Assembly (NCBI GenBank): GCA_963520375.1
Contig: CAUQQF010000009.1
Coordinates: forward strand, 1 to 64,000
Length of the DNA stretch: 64,000 nucleotides
Reading direction: 5' to 3'
Origin: JABCPE02 sp963520375
GTDB lineage: Bacteria; Bacteroidota; Bacteroidia; Flavobacteriales; Weeksellaceae
The first letter of the stretch is position 1, and each line of letters starts with the position of its first letter. Below the pieces are notes generated by a model. That model did no database searches, was not told where the DNA came from, and saw only the letters and a program-made list of their open reading frames with translations. This document shows positions 51,651 to 60,709 of this stretch, in pieces. Made by a program: the position numbers and the translations under genes.

Positions 51651-52292
51651 TTACCAGTTTATCGGTTCTTTACCTTTTTCCTTCAAAAATTGGTTGATTT
51701 TAGAGAAAGGACGGCTTCCAAAAAAGCCTTTATGCACGGAAAACGGCGATGGGTGGGCAGACTGAATGATAAAATGCTTACTAGCGTCTATCAATCCTGC
51801 TTTTTTCTGTGCAAAAGCCCCCCAAAGCACAAAAACCACATTCTCCTTTTTATCCGAAATTTCCTTAATGATGAAATCTGTAAACTTCTCCCACCCCAAA
51901 TCCTTGTGTGAGTTCGCCTCATGAGCCCGTACTGTCAGCGTGGCATTAAGAAGCAAAACTCCTTGTTTCGCCCACATTTCCAGTTCATTAGAGGTTTTCT
52001 TTATTCCTAAATCATCTTCCAGCTCCTTAAAAATATTTTTAAGCGATGGCGGTGCTTTAACTTTATCCGAAACCGAAAAACAAAGCCCATTCGCCTGATT
52101 ATCATTATGATACGGGTCTTGCCCGATAATCACGACTTTAACCTCTTCAAAGGGCGTAAGTTCTATTGCTCTAAAAATCATATTTTTAGGAGGAAAACAC
52201 TTTGTTGTTTGATATTCCTCTTTTACTTTTTCCCAAAGTATAGTAAAATATTCTGTATTTTTTATTGGAGCTAAAATCTCTGTCCAAGTCAT
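51651..52292 (-). CDS. ung: Uracil-DNA glycosylase, family 1
   Basis: Removes uracil from DNA to start base-excision repair. The 213-residue protein has the water-activating motif VVIIGQDPYHNDNQANGLCFSV and the DNA-intercalating loop SAHPSPFSVHKGFFGSRPFS, plus LLLNATLTVRAHEANSHKDLGWEKFTD. Length and motif order are those of E. coli Ung. It is transcribed alone from a -7 box at 52319-52326, and a tandem-motif site lies about 65 bases upstream of its start. Confidence 0.97.
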   Translation of the reverse strand: MTWTEILAPIKNTEYFTILWEKVKEEYQTTKCFPPKNMIFRAIELTPFEEVKVVIIGQDPYHNDNQANGLCFSVSDKVKAPPSLKNIFKELEDDLGIKKTSNELEMWAKQGVLLLNATLTVRAHEANSHKDLGWEKFTDFIIKEISDKKENVVFVLWGAFAQKKAGLIDASKHFIIQSAHPSPFSVHKGFFGSRPFSKINQFLKEKGKEPINW

Positions 52293-52318
52293 AATTAAAT
52301 ACTAATTTTTTGTTAGTG

Positions 52319-52326
52319 CAAATCTA
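52319..52326 (-). promoter_or_regulatory. -7 box of ung
   Basis: Minus-strand TAGATTTG matches TAnnTTTG, 27 bases before the ung start. Confidence 0.5.
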
Positions 52327-52356
52327 TAATTTTCGTTCTTTCAAAGAAAAAATCAA

Positions 52357-52378
52357 GTGTCTACAAAGTGTCTACAAG
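52357..52378. repeat. Tandem 11-bp motif GTGTCTACAAA
   Basis: GTGTCTACAAA (52357-52367) is followed at once by GTGTCTACAAG (52368-52378). Apart from the second base and the last base it is the same as the tandem at 40724-40745. It lies between mutS2 and ung. Minus-strand frames read Cys-Arg-His-Phe-Val-Asp-Thr; no gene covers it. Confidence 0.7.
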
Positions 52379-52421
52379 GAAACCTATCGCTCGATAAAAA
52401 CCTAATTATCAGATGAATAAA

Positions 52422-54578
52422 TTACACTCTTTCCAGCTCATCCGTGCTTATCTGTGTCTTAAAAAGCCCATAGTTTATCGTGGCTTTATTGGTTTTGGAG
52501 TCTATCTTTTCTATCGTTCCTATGCTCGTGCTTCCTATGATTCTCACTCGCTGTCCCACTTTCAGCCAAAGAGCTCTTTCCCTTCTTTCTCTTTCTTGGA
52601 TTTTTTCCTGAGTTTCTGTTATGGTCTGTATCACAGATTCTTTTTTTAATTCCTGTGTTACTTTTCGTTTTACCACTTTCAGTTTTTCAGCTTCTATTTT
52701 CTCTGTATTTTGGTTTTTCCTAAATTTCTCTTGTTCCAGAATTTTGATAAAATCTTTCACAATATCCTTACGGGACTTTCCTTTTGCATAATCATCTATG
52801 AAACTCTGTATCCTTGTCCCAAATTGTAATTTTCTATGTTCCTCCTCGTAGAGCTTCTGAAAATTATAAAGTTTCTGCTGAAGCTGTTCGTTCAGTTTTT
52901 GAAGATTATCTCGTTTGTTTTGGGTGAGCTCTCGTTTTTCAGTAAGGTCAGATTTTAATTTTTCAACCTCAAATTTCTCCTGCTGAAGTTTGACAATTGT
53001 TTTATCCAAATTCACCACATCTTTTTCTATCTTTTTCTTCGCGGAATGTATGATAAATCTTGGGATATTGTTCTTCTCTGCCACCTCAAAAGTAAAGGAA
53101 CTTCCTGCCTGACCGACTTCCAGCTTATACATTGGTTCCAGCGTTTCCTCATCAAAGAGCATTGCCGCATTTTGGGCATGAGGAAGCTGCTCCACTACTA
53201 GTTTTATATTGGTATAATGGGTCGTAATCACTGCAAAACTCTCTTTTTCGTAAAAAAATTCCAAAAACGCCTCCGCCAGCGCTCCACCGAGCTCAGGGTC
53301 TGACCCTGTCCCAAATTCATCAATTAGCAATAATGTGTTCTCATCTGCTTCCCGCACTATTCGGCTCATTTTTTTCAGCCTTGATGAATATGTAGAAAGA
53401 TGATTTTCAATGGACTGATTGTCACCTATATCCGTCATCAGTTTATCAAAGAAAAACATTTCCGAACGCGGATGAACAGGCACCAAAATCCCTGACTGTA
53501 TCATCAGTTGAAGCAGCCCTAAAGTCTTCAGAGTGATGGACTTACCTCCCGCATTAGGCCCTGATATACAGATAATTCTATTTTGCTCCGAAAGCTGCAG
53601 AGTCTGAGGAAAAATCGCCTTGTTTTCCTGTGTGTTTCTCAGCCAAAGAAGCGGATGATAGGCATCGATAAGTTTCAGCGTTTTGTGAGTATTTATTTTA
53701 GGTAAAACTCCATTGATTTTTTGGGCAAATTTTGCTTTTGCTCTCGTAATATCAAGGTTATAGATATATTCTTGATAATCCGATAATTGAGAATGAAATT
53801 CAGCAATTTCCGAAGTCAGTTTCCTCAAAATCCTATCCACTTCCTTTTTCTGCTCCTCTTCACTTTCGCGGAGCTGGTGATAATGTCTCACAACGCTGTC
53901 AGGCTGGATGTATGTGATAGAACCTGTTTTAGAAACTCCTAAAACACGCCCCGAAACTCGTTTTTTAAATCCTGATTTCACCGCCAAAACCCTTTGGTCT
54001 TCTATCGTACTTTCGCGGATTTCATCAAGGAAATCCTGCTGAGCATAGTGATTCAGGGATTTATTAAAGTTTTCTTGAATATTTTTTTTAGCAATAGAAA
54101 TGCTTTCGCGAATTTCCTTCAAAAGTGGCGATGCCTCGTTTTTAACCTCTCCAAAACGATTGAAAACCGCTGAAATTTTATCTATAATCTCTTTTCTAAA
54201 TTCCAAACCTTTAATTTCCTCTTCTAAATTCGGGAAGTTTTCAGAGAATTTCGGGAAAAACGATTGTAACTTTCCTATTTGCTCGGTAATTTTTCGGATT
54301 CTCAAAAAAGCCGATGCTTCTAATCTGAAATTTTCTATAAGCATCAGTTTCAGAGGCTCTTCTATATCTTCATACTCATCAAAGGGAATGAAATTTTCAC
54401 TCTCATAGGAAGACAAAAATTCCGAAGTTTTTTTCAGCAAAAATTCCGCTTCTTTCTCTGGAAGCGGCTTTATATTTGATATTTTTTCGGCTACTCTCGG
54501 TGAATACGCATAGGGCGTGATTTCCTCTAATAATTTAGGAAATTCCAGCTCGTTCAAATGGTCTTGTAAAATCTGCAC
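52422..54578 (-). CDS. mutS2: MutS2-family ATPase without Smr domain
   Basis: MutS-like ATPase of the MutS2 branch, linked in other bacteria to recombination control or rescue of collided ribosomes. The 718-residue protein has the clamp and lever region, Walker A CISGPNAGGKSITLKTLGLLQLM, Walker B ENTLLLIDEFGTGSDPELGGALAEAF and VITTHYTNIKL, then a long coiled coil (about 510-600). The C-terminal Smr nuclease domain of Bacillus MutS2 is absent; instead a small KOW-like segment (VGQRVRIIGSTSIGTIEKID) ends the protein. The start is GTG, only 4 bases after a -7 box (54583-54590), so the mRNA may be nearly leaderless. Confidence 0.9.
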   Translation of the reverse strand: MQILQDHLNELEFPKLLEEITPYAYSPRVAEKISNIKPLPEKEAEFLLKKTSEFLSSYESENFIPFDEYEDIEEPLKLMLIENFRLEASAFLRIRKITEQIGKLQSFFPKFSENFPNLEEEIKGLEFRKEIIDKISAVFNRFGEVKNEASPLLKEIRESISIAKKNIQENFNKSLNHYAQQDFLDEIRESTIEDQRVLAVKSGFKKRVSGRVLGVSKTGSITYIQPDSVVRHYHQLRESEEEQKKEVDRILRKLTSEIAEFHSQLSDYQEYIYNLDITRAKAKFAQKINGVLPKINTHKTLKLIDAYHPLLWLRNTQENKAIFPQTLQLSEQNRIICISGPNAGGKSITLKTLGLLQLMIQSGILVPVHPRSEMFFFDKLMTDIGDNQSIENHLSTYSSRLKKMSRIVREADENTLLLIDEFGTGSDPELGGALAEAFLEFFYEKESFAVITTHYTNIKLVVEQLPHAQNAAMLFDEETLEPMYKLEVGQAGSSFTFEVAEKNNIPRFIIHSAKKKIEKDVVNLDKTIVKLQQEKFEVEKLKSDLTEKRELTQNKRDNLQKLNEQLQQKLYNFQKLYEEEHRKLQFGTRIQSFIDDYAKGKSRKDIVKDFIKILEQEKFRKNQNTEKIEAEKLKVVKRKVTQELKKESVIQTITETQEKIQERERRERALWLKVGQRVRIIGSTSIGTIEKIDSKTNKATINYGLFKTQISTDELERV

Positions 54579-54582
54579 CTTG

Positions 54583-54590
54583 CAAAGGTA
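54583..54590 (-). promoter_or_regulatory. -7 box of mutS2
   Basis: Minus-strand TACCTTTG matches TAnnTTTG, with only four bases between it and the GTG start codon. Confidence 0.5.
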
Positions 54591-54603
54591 ACATTTTTAA
54601 TTT

Positions 54604-55968
54604 TTATTTTAAAGATTTTTCATAAGCCTCCCAGCCTATTTCTCTGTAATTTTTTGAAGCTTTTTCAGCATCTTCCGCCTGATAAACTCCACGCCCCACG
54701 ATGATAAAATCCGTATGCAGATTGAGAAAAACATAGTCTGGCATATTATACTGCTGTCCTTTGTCATCGCCAGCCTGTTCTAAACTAATCCCTGGAGTAA
54801 AAAGTAACATTTCTTTGCTTATTTTTCTCTGCGCCACGCAACCCATTATATTAGATTGATTTTCAACGATTTTAAGCCCTTCCTCTTGGTAATGAGCATC
54901 TGTAAGTGTTCCCTCGCAAGACATTCCCAAAATCGCTATAACCCCCACATTTTTAAAACATTCCAAAGATTTCTTCCCTGCTATAAGATGTGATGTCACC
55001 ATATCCGCCCATTTTGAGATTTGATAAATTCCTTTTGAAAATTGCAACTCCTGCGTGCTGCCTATATCCGCAAATTTTCTATCCTCCATCAATAGAAAAT
55101 TATGCTTCCTTGCCAAATCTACCAGTGGAAGAATGGTCTTATTGTGGTCAAAATCTTTTATAATATCTATGTGTGTTTTTAGGGCAACTATCTGTGGCCC
55201 TACTTTCTCTGCTAAATTTAGTAACTCACTGGTAGTCATCACATCCGCAGAGACAATCAGATTAGATTTTTTATCGACTGCTATCTGCAAAAGTTTTTGG
55301 GCTGTGGGATGCTTTGTGATTTCTAGTTTTTGCTCATAAGAAAGTCTTTTTTCTTCCTTAAATTTCACCTGTTTTCCCGCCAAAAAATCATGGATTTTTG
55401 CAACCTGCTCATCATCTATTTCTCCTGCTTCATGTAAGATTTTCACCACTTCTGTCATTGTAAATAATGTATAAACTCTGTATCCCTTCTGCTCCAAAAA
55501 CTCCTTCCCTCCCTGCTGTCTATCCAAAACCACCACTATATCAGACACTTTCAGCCCTTCTTTTTCCACCTCTGCTATTGTTTCCAAGAGGGATTTTCCA
55601 GATGTAATCACATCTTCCACTAAAAGGCAAGATTGCCCTTGTTTATAGATACCTTCTATCAGTTTTTTCGTTCCATAGCCTTTGGCTTCTTTTCGTTTCA
55701 TAATCAATGGAATCTCGGACAAAAAAGACATCACAGTCGCCATCGGAAGCGCTGCATAGGGAACTCCACAAATCAAATCCAGTTTATTATCCTTTGGTAA
55801 AATTTCTAAAAGATGCTCCGCTAGTTTTTTCAAAATTTTAGGATCTGATGCCAACGGGCGCAAATCCACATAAAAAGGGCTTTCTATTCCACTTTTTAGG
55901 GTAAATTTCCCAAATTTAATGATTTCTAATTTGTAAGATTCTAAAAAGAATTTGTTTTTGGATTCCAT
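54604..55968 (-). CDS. Bifunctional UMP synthase (OPRT-OMPDC fusion)
   Basis: Performs the last two steps of UMP synthesis: orotate to OMP, then OMP to UMP. Residues 1-205 are orotate phosphoribosyltransferase (FTLKSGIESPFYVDLRPL; PRPP motif LLVEDVITSGKSLLE). Residues 215-454 are OMP decarboxylase with LIVSADVMTTSEL, IVALKTHIDIIKDFD, FLLMEDRKFADIGST (catalytic Asp-x-Lys-x-x-Asp) and DFIIVGRGVYQAED. The order and motif wording resemble eukaryotic UMPS rather than the short bacterial PyrF. Most bacteria encode two separate enzymes. Own promoter box; 25 bases upstream of mutS2. Confidence 0.93.
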   Translation of the reverse strand: MESKNKFFLESYKLEIIKFGKFTLKSGIESPFYVDLRPLASDPKILKKLAEHLLEILPKDNKLDLICGVPYAALPMATVMSFLSEIPLIMKRKEAKGYGTKKLIEGIYKQGQSCLLVEDVITSGKSLLETIAEVEKEGLKVSDIVVVLDRQQGGKEFLEQKGYRVYTLFTMTEVVKILHEAGEIDDEQVAKIHDFLAGKQVKFKEEKRLSYEQKLEITKHPTAQKLLQIAVDKKSNLIVSADVMTTSELLNLAEKVGPQIVALKTHIDIIKDFDHNKTILPLVDLARKHNFLLMEDRKFADIGSTQELQFSKGIYQISKWADMVTSHLIAGKKSLECFKNVGVIAILGMSCEGTLTDAHYQEEGLKIVENQSNIMGCVAQRKISKEMLLFTPGISLEQAGDDKGQQYNMPDYVFLNLHTDFIIVGRGVYQAEDAEKASKNYREIGWEAYEKSLK

Positions 55969-55983
55969 GAGATTAATTTTTCA

Positions 55984-55991
55984 CAAAGTTA
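55984..55991 (-). promoter_or_regulatory. -7 box of the UMP synthase gene
   Basis: Minus-strand TAACTTTG matches TAnnTTTG, 15 bases before the start codon. Confidence 0.5.
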
Positions 55992-56038
55992 AATAAACTT
56001 GGCTACTTTTTTTTATTCATTTTTATACAATTTATTAT

Positions 56039-56046
56039 TAAATTTG
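56039..56046 (+). promoter_or_regulatory. -7 box of ftsK
   Basis: TAAATTTG matches TAnnTTTG and lies 15 bases before ATG 56062. It falls inside the longer frame from 55999, so it decides the start. Confidence 0.6.
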
Positions 56047-56061
56047 CGACTTATTCTTTTT

Positions 56062-58539
56062 ATGAAAAATAATACCACACCTACAAAAAAATTCCGAAAA
56101 CCAAGAATAGCGCTTGGTTTCACGCTTATATTTCTGTCAGTAATACTCATTATTTCCTTTATTTCTTACCTAATGAGCTGGAGAGAAAACCAAAGCCAAA
56201 TAGGGAATTTCCTAGACAAGGAAATCAAATCCACCAATATTTTTGGTAAGGTGGGTGACTGGCTGGGAAATGTTTTTATATTCGAAAGCGTAGGAATTTC
56301 TGCGTTTATCGTTGCTTTCCTGCTTTTTGTTTTCGGGACTTTGATTTTAGGAATAAAACTATTCAAACCATGGAAAACTATTTCTCATAGTTTCTTCTTT
56401 TTAGCGTGGCTGCCTGTGTTCATAGGAGCTGTCACTAAAGGAAATGGTATTCTAAGCGGTGTTTTCGGCTATCAGATTTATGATTATGGTTCCAGCATTA
56501 TAGGGAGTTTTGGGCTTTGGACTTGTATTATTCTAAGTTTTGCCCTGTATTTCATTTTGGAGTTTAATATCAGTTTGAGCAATATCACTGATAAAGTTTC
56601 TACAGTAAAAGAAAAAATCCAATCCATAAAAGATGATATCCAAGAGGAAATAAAAGAAATGCAGGGGACAGAAGAAAAAGATGAAGATGAAGAAGGCAGC
56701 ATAAACACCAATCCTATATCTGTTGCCGAACCTGTCATCGAAAACAATGTAAAAGAAAACCCTATCACTAAAGAGGTAGAAACAGAAGTAACTGAACCTA
56801 CAAAAGCCTCAACCATCAGCGTGGAAATAGATGATGAGTTTTTAGAAAAAAAGGAAGAATCTTCATCTAATGAAAAATCTGAAAATGAATCTGATAAAGA
56901 AATCATCACAGATAACGAACCTAAAAAAGATGATGATATTGAAATCACCATAGAGCCTTCGCCTGCTACGAATAATATCATCACAGACCCAGACAAAAAA
57001 GCTGATGAATTGGTAGAAAAACACGGACTCTATGACCAAAGATTAGATTTGGCTAATTTCCAGATGCCGAGCCTTGATTTGCTAAAAGACTATGGCAACG
57101 AAGAAATCACCATAAACAGAGAGGAACTAGAACAAAACAAAAACAAAATCGTAGAAGTTCTGAAAAACTTCAATGTTGGCGTTTCTAAAATTAAAGCAAC
57201 CATAGGCCCTACGGTGACACTTTACGAAATTGTCCCTGAATCTGGAACTCGTATTGCTACTATTAAAAGGCTTCAAGATGACATCGCTCTAAGCCTTTCT
57301 GCACTGGGTATCAGGATAATAGCTCCTATCCCTGGGAAAGGAACCGTGGGAATAGAAGTTCCGCGACAGACTCCAGCGATGGTCTCTATGCGTTCTGCTC
57401 TACAAGCGTCTAACATCCACTCCACAGACATGGATCTGCCCGTAGTCTTTGGAAAAACCATCTCCAATGAAATTTTCATGGCTGACCTTTCCAAAATGCC
57501 TCACCTACTGATAGCGGGAGCTACAGGACAGGGTAAATCCGTGGGTATCAATGCGATATTAACTTCACTGCTTTATAAAAAACACCCTAGCGAACTCAAA
57601 TTTGTGATGGTAGACCCTAAAAAAGTGGAGCTTTCTATCTATTCCAAAATCGAACGACACTATTTAGCTAAACTCCCTGACACGGACAAAGCTATATTAA
57701 CAGACAACTCAAAGGTTATCAATACATTAAACTCGCTTTGTATTGAAATGGATAACCGCTACAAGCTTTTGGAAGAAGCCTTTTGTAGAAACCTGAAAGA
57801 ATACAATAAAAAATTCAAGGAAAGAAAATTAAACCCTGAAAATGGACACCGCTACCTGCCGTACATCGTGCTGGTGGTGGATGAATTTGCGGACTTAATC
57901 ATGACTGCTGGTAAAGAAGTGGAACACCCTATCGCCCGCCTAGCACAGCTTGCAAGAGCCGTAGGAATCCACCTCATCATCGCTACACAGAGACCTTCTG
58001 TAAATGTCATCACAGGGATGATTAAAGCCAATTTCCCTGCCAGAGTGGCTTTCCGAGTTATGTCTAATGTAGACTCTAGAACCATCTTAGACAGCACAGG
58101 TGCTGACCAGCTGATAGGAAAAGGTGACATGCTGTATTCTAATGGAAATGACATGATTAGAATCCAATGCGCCTTCATAGACACTCCTGAGGTGGAAAAA
58201 GTGGTAACTTTCATTGGTGAGCAAAAAGGCTATCCAAACGCCTACGAACTCCCTGAATATGTAGGTGAAAACGAGAGTTCTGGAGCAGGAAATTTTGATG
58301 CAAATGAGAAGGATGCTCTTTTTGAAGAAGCTGCTAGAATCGTAGTAAATACACAGCAGGGCTCTACTTCCATGCTACAAAGACAGCTAAAACTGGGCTA
58401 CAACCGCGCAGGGCGAATCATGGACCAGCTGGAAAACGCAGGAGTAGTGGGAAATTTCAACGGAGCAAAAGCCAGAGAAGTGCTGATTTCTGATATTCAG
58501 CATTTGGAACAGTTTTTGGAGAGCCTTAGAAATAATTAA
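56062..58539 (+). CDS. ftsK: DNA translocase FtsK/SpoIIIE
   Basis: Pumps chromosome termini through the division septum and helps resolve dimers. The 825-residue protein starts at ATG 56062 (see the promoter box). Four membrane helices (about 15-180) precede a Glu/Lys/Ser-rich acidic linker (about 195-310). The motor spans about 350-750, with Walker A HLLIAGATGQGKSVGINAIL, Walker B YIVLVVDEFADLIM and ARLAQLARAVGIHLIIATQRPSVNVITG. The C-terminal gamma winged helix (LQRQLKLGYNRAGRIMDQLE) reads KOPS-like DNA. First of ftsK-lolA-lptF/G, with a 19-base gap to lolA. Confidence 0.96.
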   Translation: MKNNTTPTKKFRKPRIALGFTLIFLSVILIISFISYLMSWRENQSQIGNFLDKEIKSTNIFGKVGDWLGNVFIFESVGISAFIVAFLLFVFGTLILGIKLFKPWKTISHSFFFLAWLPVFIGAVTKGNGILSGVFGYQIYDYGSSIIGSFGLWTCIILSFALYFILEFNISLSNITDKVSTVKEKIQSIKDDIQEEIKEMQGTEEKDEDEEGSINTNPISVAEPVIENNVKENPITKEVETEVTEPTKASTISVEIDDEFLEKKEESSSNEKSENESDKEIITDNEPKKDDDIEITIEPSPATNNIITDPDKKADELVEKHGLYDQRLDLANFQMPSLDLLKDYGNEEITINREELEQNKNKIVEVLKNFNVGVSKIKATIGPTVTLYEIVPESGTRIATIKRLQDDIALSLSALGIRIIAPIPGKGTVGIEVPRQTPAMVSMRSALQASNIHSTDMDLPVVFGKTISNEIFMADLSKMPHLLIAGATGQGKSVGINAILTSLLYKKHPSELKFVMVDPKKVELSIYSKIERHYLAKLPDTDKAILTDNSKVINTLNSLCIEMDNRYKLLEEAFCRNLKEYNKKFKERKLNPENGHRYLPYIVLVVDEFADLIMTAGKEVEHPIARLAQLARAVGIHLIIATQRPSVNVITGMIKANFPARVAFRVMSNVDSRTILDSTGADQLIGKGDMLYSNGNDMIRIQCAFIDTPEVEKVVTFIGEQKGYPNAYELPEYVGENESSGAGNFDANEKDALFEEAARIVVNTQQGSTSMLQRQLKLGYNRAGRIMDQLENAGVVGNFNGAKAREVLISDIQHLEQFLESLRNN

Positions 58540-58558
58540 TTTCATTAAATTTAAAATT

Positions 58559-59188
58559 ATGACTTTTTTCAAAAAAACTTTACTGATATTATCTTTAGGA
58601 ATGCTAAGTATGGCTGCTGCTCAAAAAGTAGACTCCAAAGCCAAAAACATACTAGACGAAACCTCAGCCAATTATAAATCCAAAAGCACGATGTATTTTA
58701 AATTCGTGTATGGAATGGGAAACAACGGCAAAGTTTCTAAAAATCAAACAGGTATTTTCTACACTTCAAAGAATAAATACAAACTCAAAATAATGGGCAA
58801 TGAGCAAATATTTGATGGAAATAAAGTATACAACATCAATACTGAAGACATGGAAGTGACCATCGCAAAACCTAATGGTTCCGAGGCTATGCTCTCTCCT
58901 ATCAATTATCTAGATTCTTACAAGAAAGATTACAACATAAGCTACACAGGAAATAAAAACAATCTGGAAGTTATAAAACTTACTCCTACAAAAAAGAATG
59001 GCATCAAGCATGTTTTCCTGCATATCAATAAAGCAAAAAAACAAATCGAAAAAATAGAGCAATACGCTGATAATAATGATATTACAACCATAAGTATCAG
59101 TCAGTATAAAGAAAACTTAAAAGTAGAACCTTCCACTTTTAGTTTTAATAAAAACCTTTATAAAAACTATCTAATCACAGAGTTATAA
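58559..59188 (+). CDS. lolA: LolA-like outer-membrane lipoprotein carrier
   Basis: Periplasmic chaperone that carries lipoproteins toward the outer membrane. A signal peptide (residues 1-21, ending MAAAQ) leads a 209-residue product. The half-barrel pattern is visible in VDSKAKNILDETSANYKSKSTMYFKF, then GIFYTSKNKYKLKIMGNEQIFDGNKVY and KKNGIKHVFLHINKAKKQIEKIEQY. This matches the LolA family of Bacteroidota, which is remote from E. coli LolA. It overlaps the lptF/G start by one base (TAATG), so both are translated together. Confidence 0.88.
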   Translation: MTFFKKTLLILSLGMLSMAAAQKVDSKAKNILDETSANYKSKSTMYFKFVYGMGNNGKVSKNQTGIFYTSKNKYKLKIMGNEQIFDGNKVYNINTEDMEVTIAKPNGSEAMLSPINYLDSYKKDYNISYTGNKNNLEVIKLTPTKKNGIKHVFLHINKAKKQIEKIEQYADNNDITTISISQYKENLKVEPSTFSFNKNLYKNYLITEL

Positions 59189-60651
59189 TGTTAAAAAAAC
59201 TAGATTTATACATTATAAAAACCTTTTTAGGTCCTTTCATATTCATTTTCAGTATTTTATTCTTCATTTTCATGGTGAATATTATCTGGATACAGATGTT
59301 TAACCTTGGAGGTAAAGGACTGACAACATGGGAGTTGACCAAACTTTTCTACTATCTGAGTGTGGGAGTCATAAAGATGGTACTCCCACTCACTGTACTC
59401 CTCGCCTCTATCATGGCTTTCGGAGGGTTCGGAGAGCGCTATGAACTTGCTGCCATGAAGGCTGCTGGAGCTCCTTTGATTAGAATTATAAGACCTTTGT
59501 TTCTTACGAGTTTAGTTCTGGCGTTTATTTTATTTTTGTTTTCTAACTTCGTAATTCCTGATTTTCAGCGAAAAGCGAAAAATATGCTATACAACATCGT
59601 TTCATCCAAACCTGCACTGAATTTCACGCCTGGGCAGTTTATCAACTCACTCCCAGGGACAACCATTAAATTCGACCGGCTTTATGGAAAAAATGATGAA
59701 CTGATAGAGGGCGTTTTCATCAATAAAACTGCTAGTAGTTTTGATGACCAAAGAACCATCATCGCTAAAAGAGGGAAAATAGTCTCTAAACAAGGGAGCA
59801 ACTATCTGAGAATGGTGCTGTATGATGGATATATTTTTGAAGATAATCTCGCTAAACCCAACTTTCAAGACCGTTTCAGACAGGAAAATCAGACCATTAA
59901 GTTTGATTCTTTGGTGTCTCATTTTGACCTCAGTGAGCTTCTTGACAAGGCTATCGAGAGCGAAAAAATCACGGACAGCTATGAGTTCCAGAACTATGCA
60001 GAGCTCAACTCTACTGTAGACCTCATAAAAACCGAAAAACAAAAAAAAATCTCTGAAATTTCTTCAGATTTGGTTTCTCAGAGCAGTTCTTTTATAGAAA
60101 TTCTGGATAAAAACAAAGACAAAAATAAAGATAAAAACACTGAGGCGCCGTTTAGTTTAGATTCTATAAACCAAGAAAAAAAGCTGGAAATACTCTTCAA
60201 CGCGCATGAGAAAATAGACCTCATCCAAAAAAATATTGAAGGAAAGAATGAAGAAATGCTCTCACAAATCAAACTTTATGCAAAAGTAGTGATGTATCAA
60301 CAGCAGATTTTAGCGTATTCGGTGATGAGTGTTTTATTCCTACTGATAGGGACTAGTCTCGGTTCTATCGTAAGAAAGGGCGGAATAGGAATGCCAATTC
60401 TACTTTCCATCATCATATTCATCATATTTTTCGTTCTCAATATTTCTGCAGAAAACATGGCTTGGAAGGGAGAAATGGACCCGTATATCGCCGCTTGGCT
60501 GCCGAATTTTATATTCCTGCCTTTCAGTATTTGGATAACTTACAAAGCCAATACAGACTCACAAATCCTAGATGTAGAGAAATACAAATCTTGGATAATG
60601 CCTTTGATAAAGAGATTTTCAAAGCATAAAGAGCATAAACGATACCAATAA
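59188..60651 (+). CDS. LPS export permease LptF/LptG (YjgP/YjgQ family)
   Basis: Inner-membrane subunit of the ABC transporter that extracts lipopolysaccharide. The 487-residue protein has three N-terminal membrane helices (about 12-125, with TVLLASIMAFGGFGERYELAAMKAAGAPLIRI), a large periplasmic jellyroll (about 130-330) and three C-terminal helices (about 370-470). Flavobacteria often carry a longer form with a charged insertion; here a Lys/Asp-rich stretch lies at about 308-320 (DKNKDKNKDKNTE). LptF and LptG cannot be told apart by eye. Coupled to lolA by a one-base overlap. Confidence 0.9.
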   Translation: MLKKLDLYIIKTFLGPFIFIFSILFFIFMVNIIWIQMFNLGGKGLTTWELTKLFYYLSVGVIKMVLPLTVLLASIMAFGGFGERYELAAMKAAGAPLIRIIRPLFLTSLVLAFILFLFSNFVIPDFQRKAKNMLYNIVSSKPALNFTPGQFINSLPGTTIKFDRLYGKNDELIEGVFINKTASSFDDQRTIIAKRGKIVSKQGSNYLRMVLYDGYIFEDNLAKPNFQDRFRQENQTIKFDSLVSHFDLSELLDKAIESEKITDSYEFQNYAELNSTVDLIKTEKQKKISEISSDLVSQSSSFIEILDKNKDKNKDKNTEAPFSLDSINQEKKLEILFNAHEKIDLIQKNIEGKNEEMLSQIKLYAKVVMYQQQILAYSVMSVLFLLIGTSLGSIVRKGGIGMPILLSIIIFIIFFVLNISAENMAWKGEMDPYIAAWLPNFIFLPFSIWITYKANTDSQILDVEKYKSWIMPLIKRFSKHKEHKRYQ

Positions 60652-60655
60652 TTTT

Positions 60656-60689
60656 TTTCAATAAAAAGTAAAAATTCTATTTATTGAAA
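60656..60689 (+). terminator. Inverted repeat after lptF/G, possible terminator
   Basis: TTTCAATAAA (60656-60665) is the exact reverse complement of TTTATTGAAA (60680-60689). The stem is A/T-rich and no T run follows, so termination is uncertain. Confidence 0.35.
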
Positions 60690-60709
60690 GAAATAAAAAT
60701 AATAAATTC

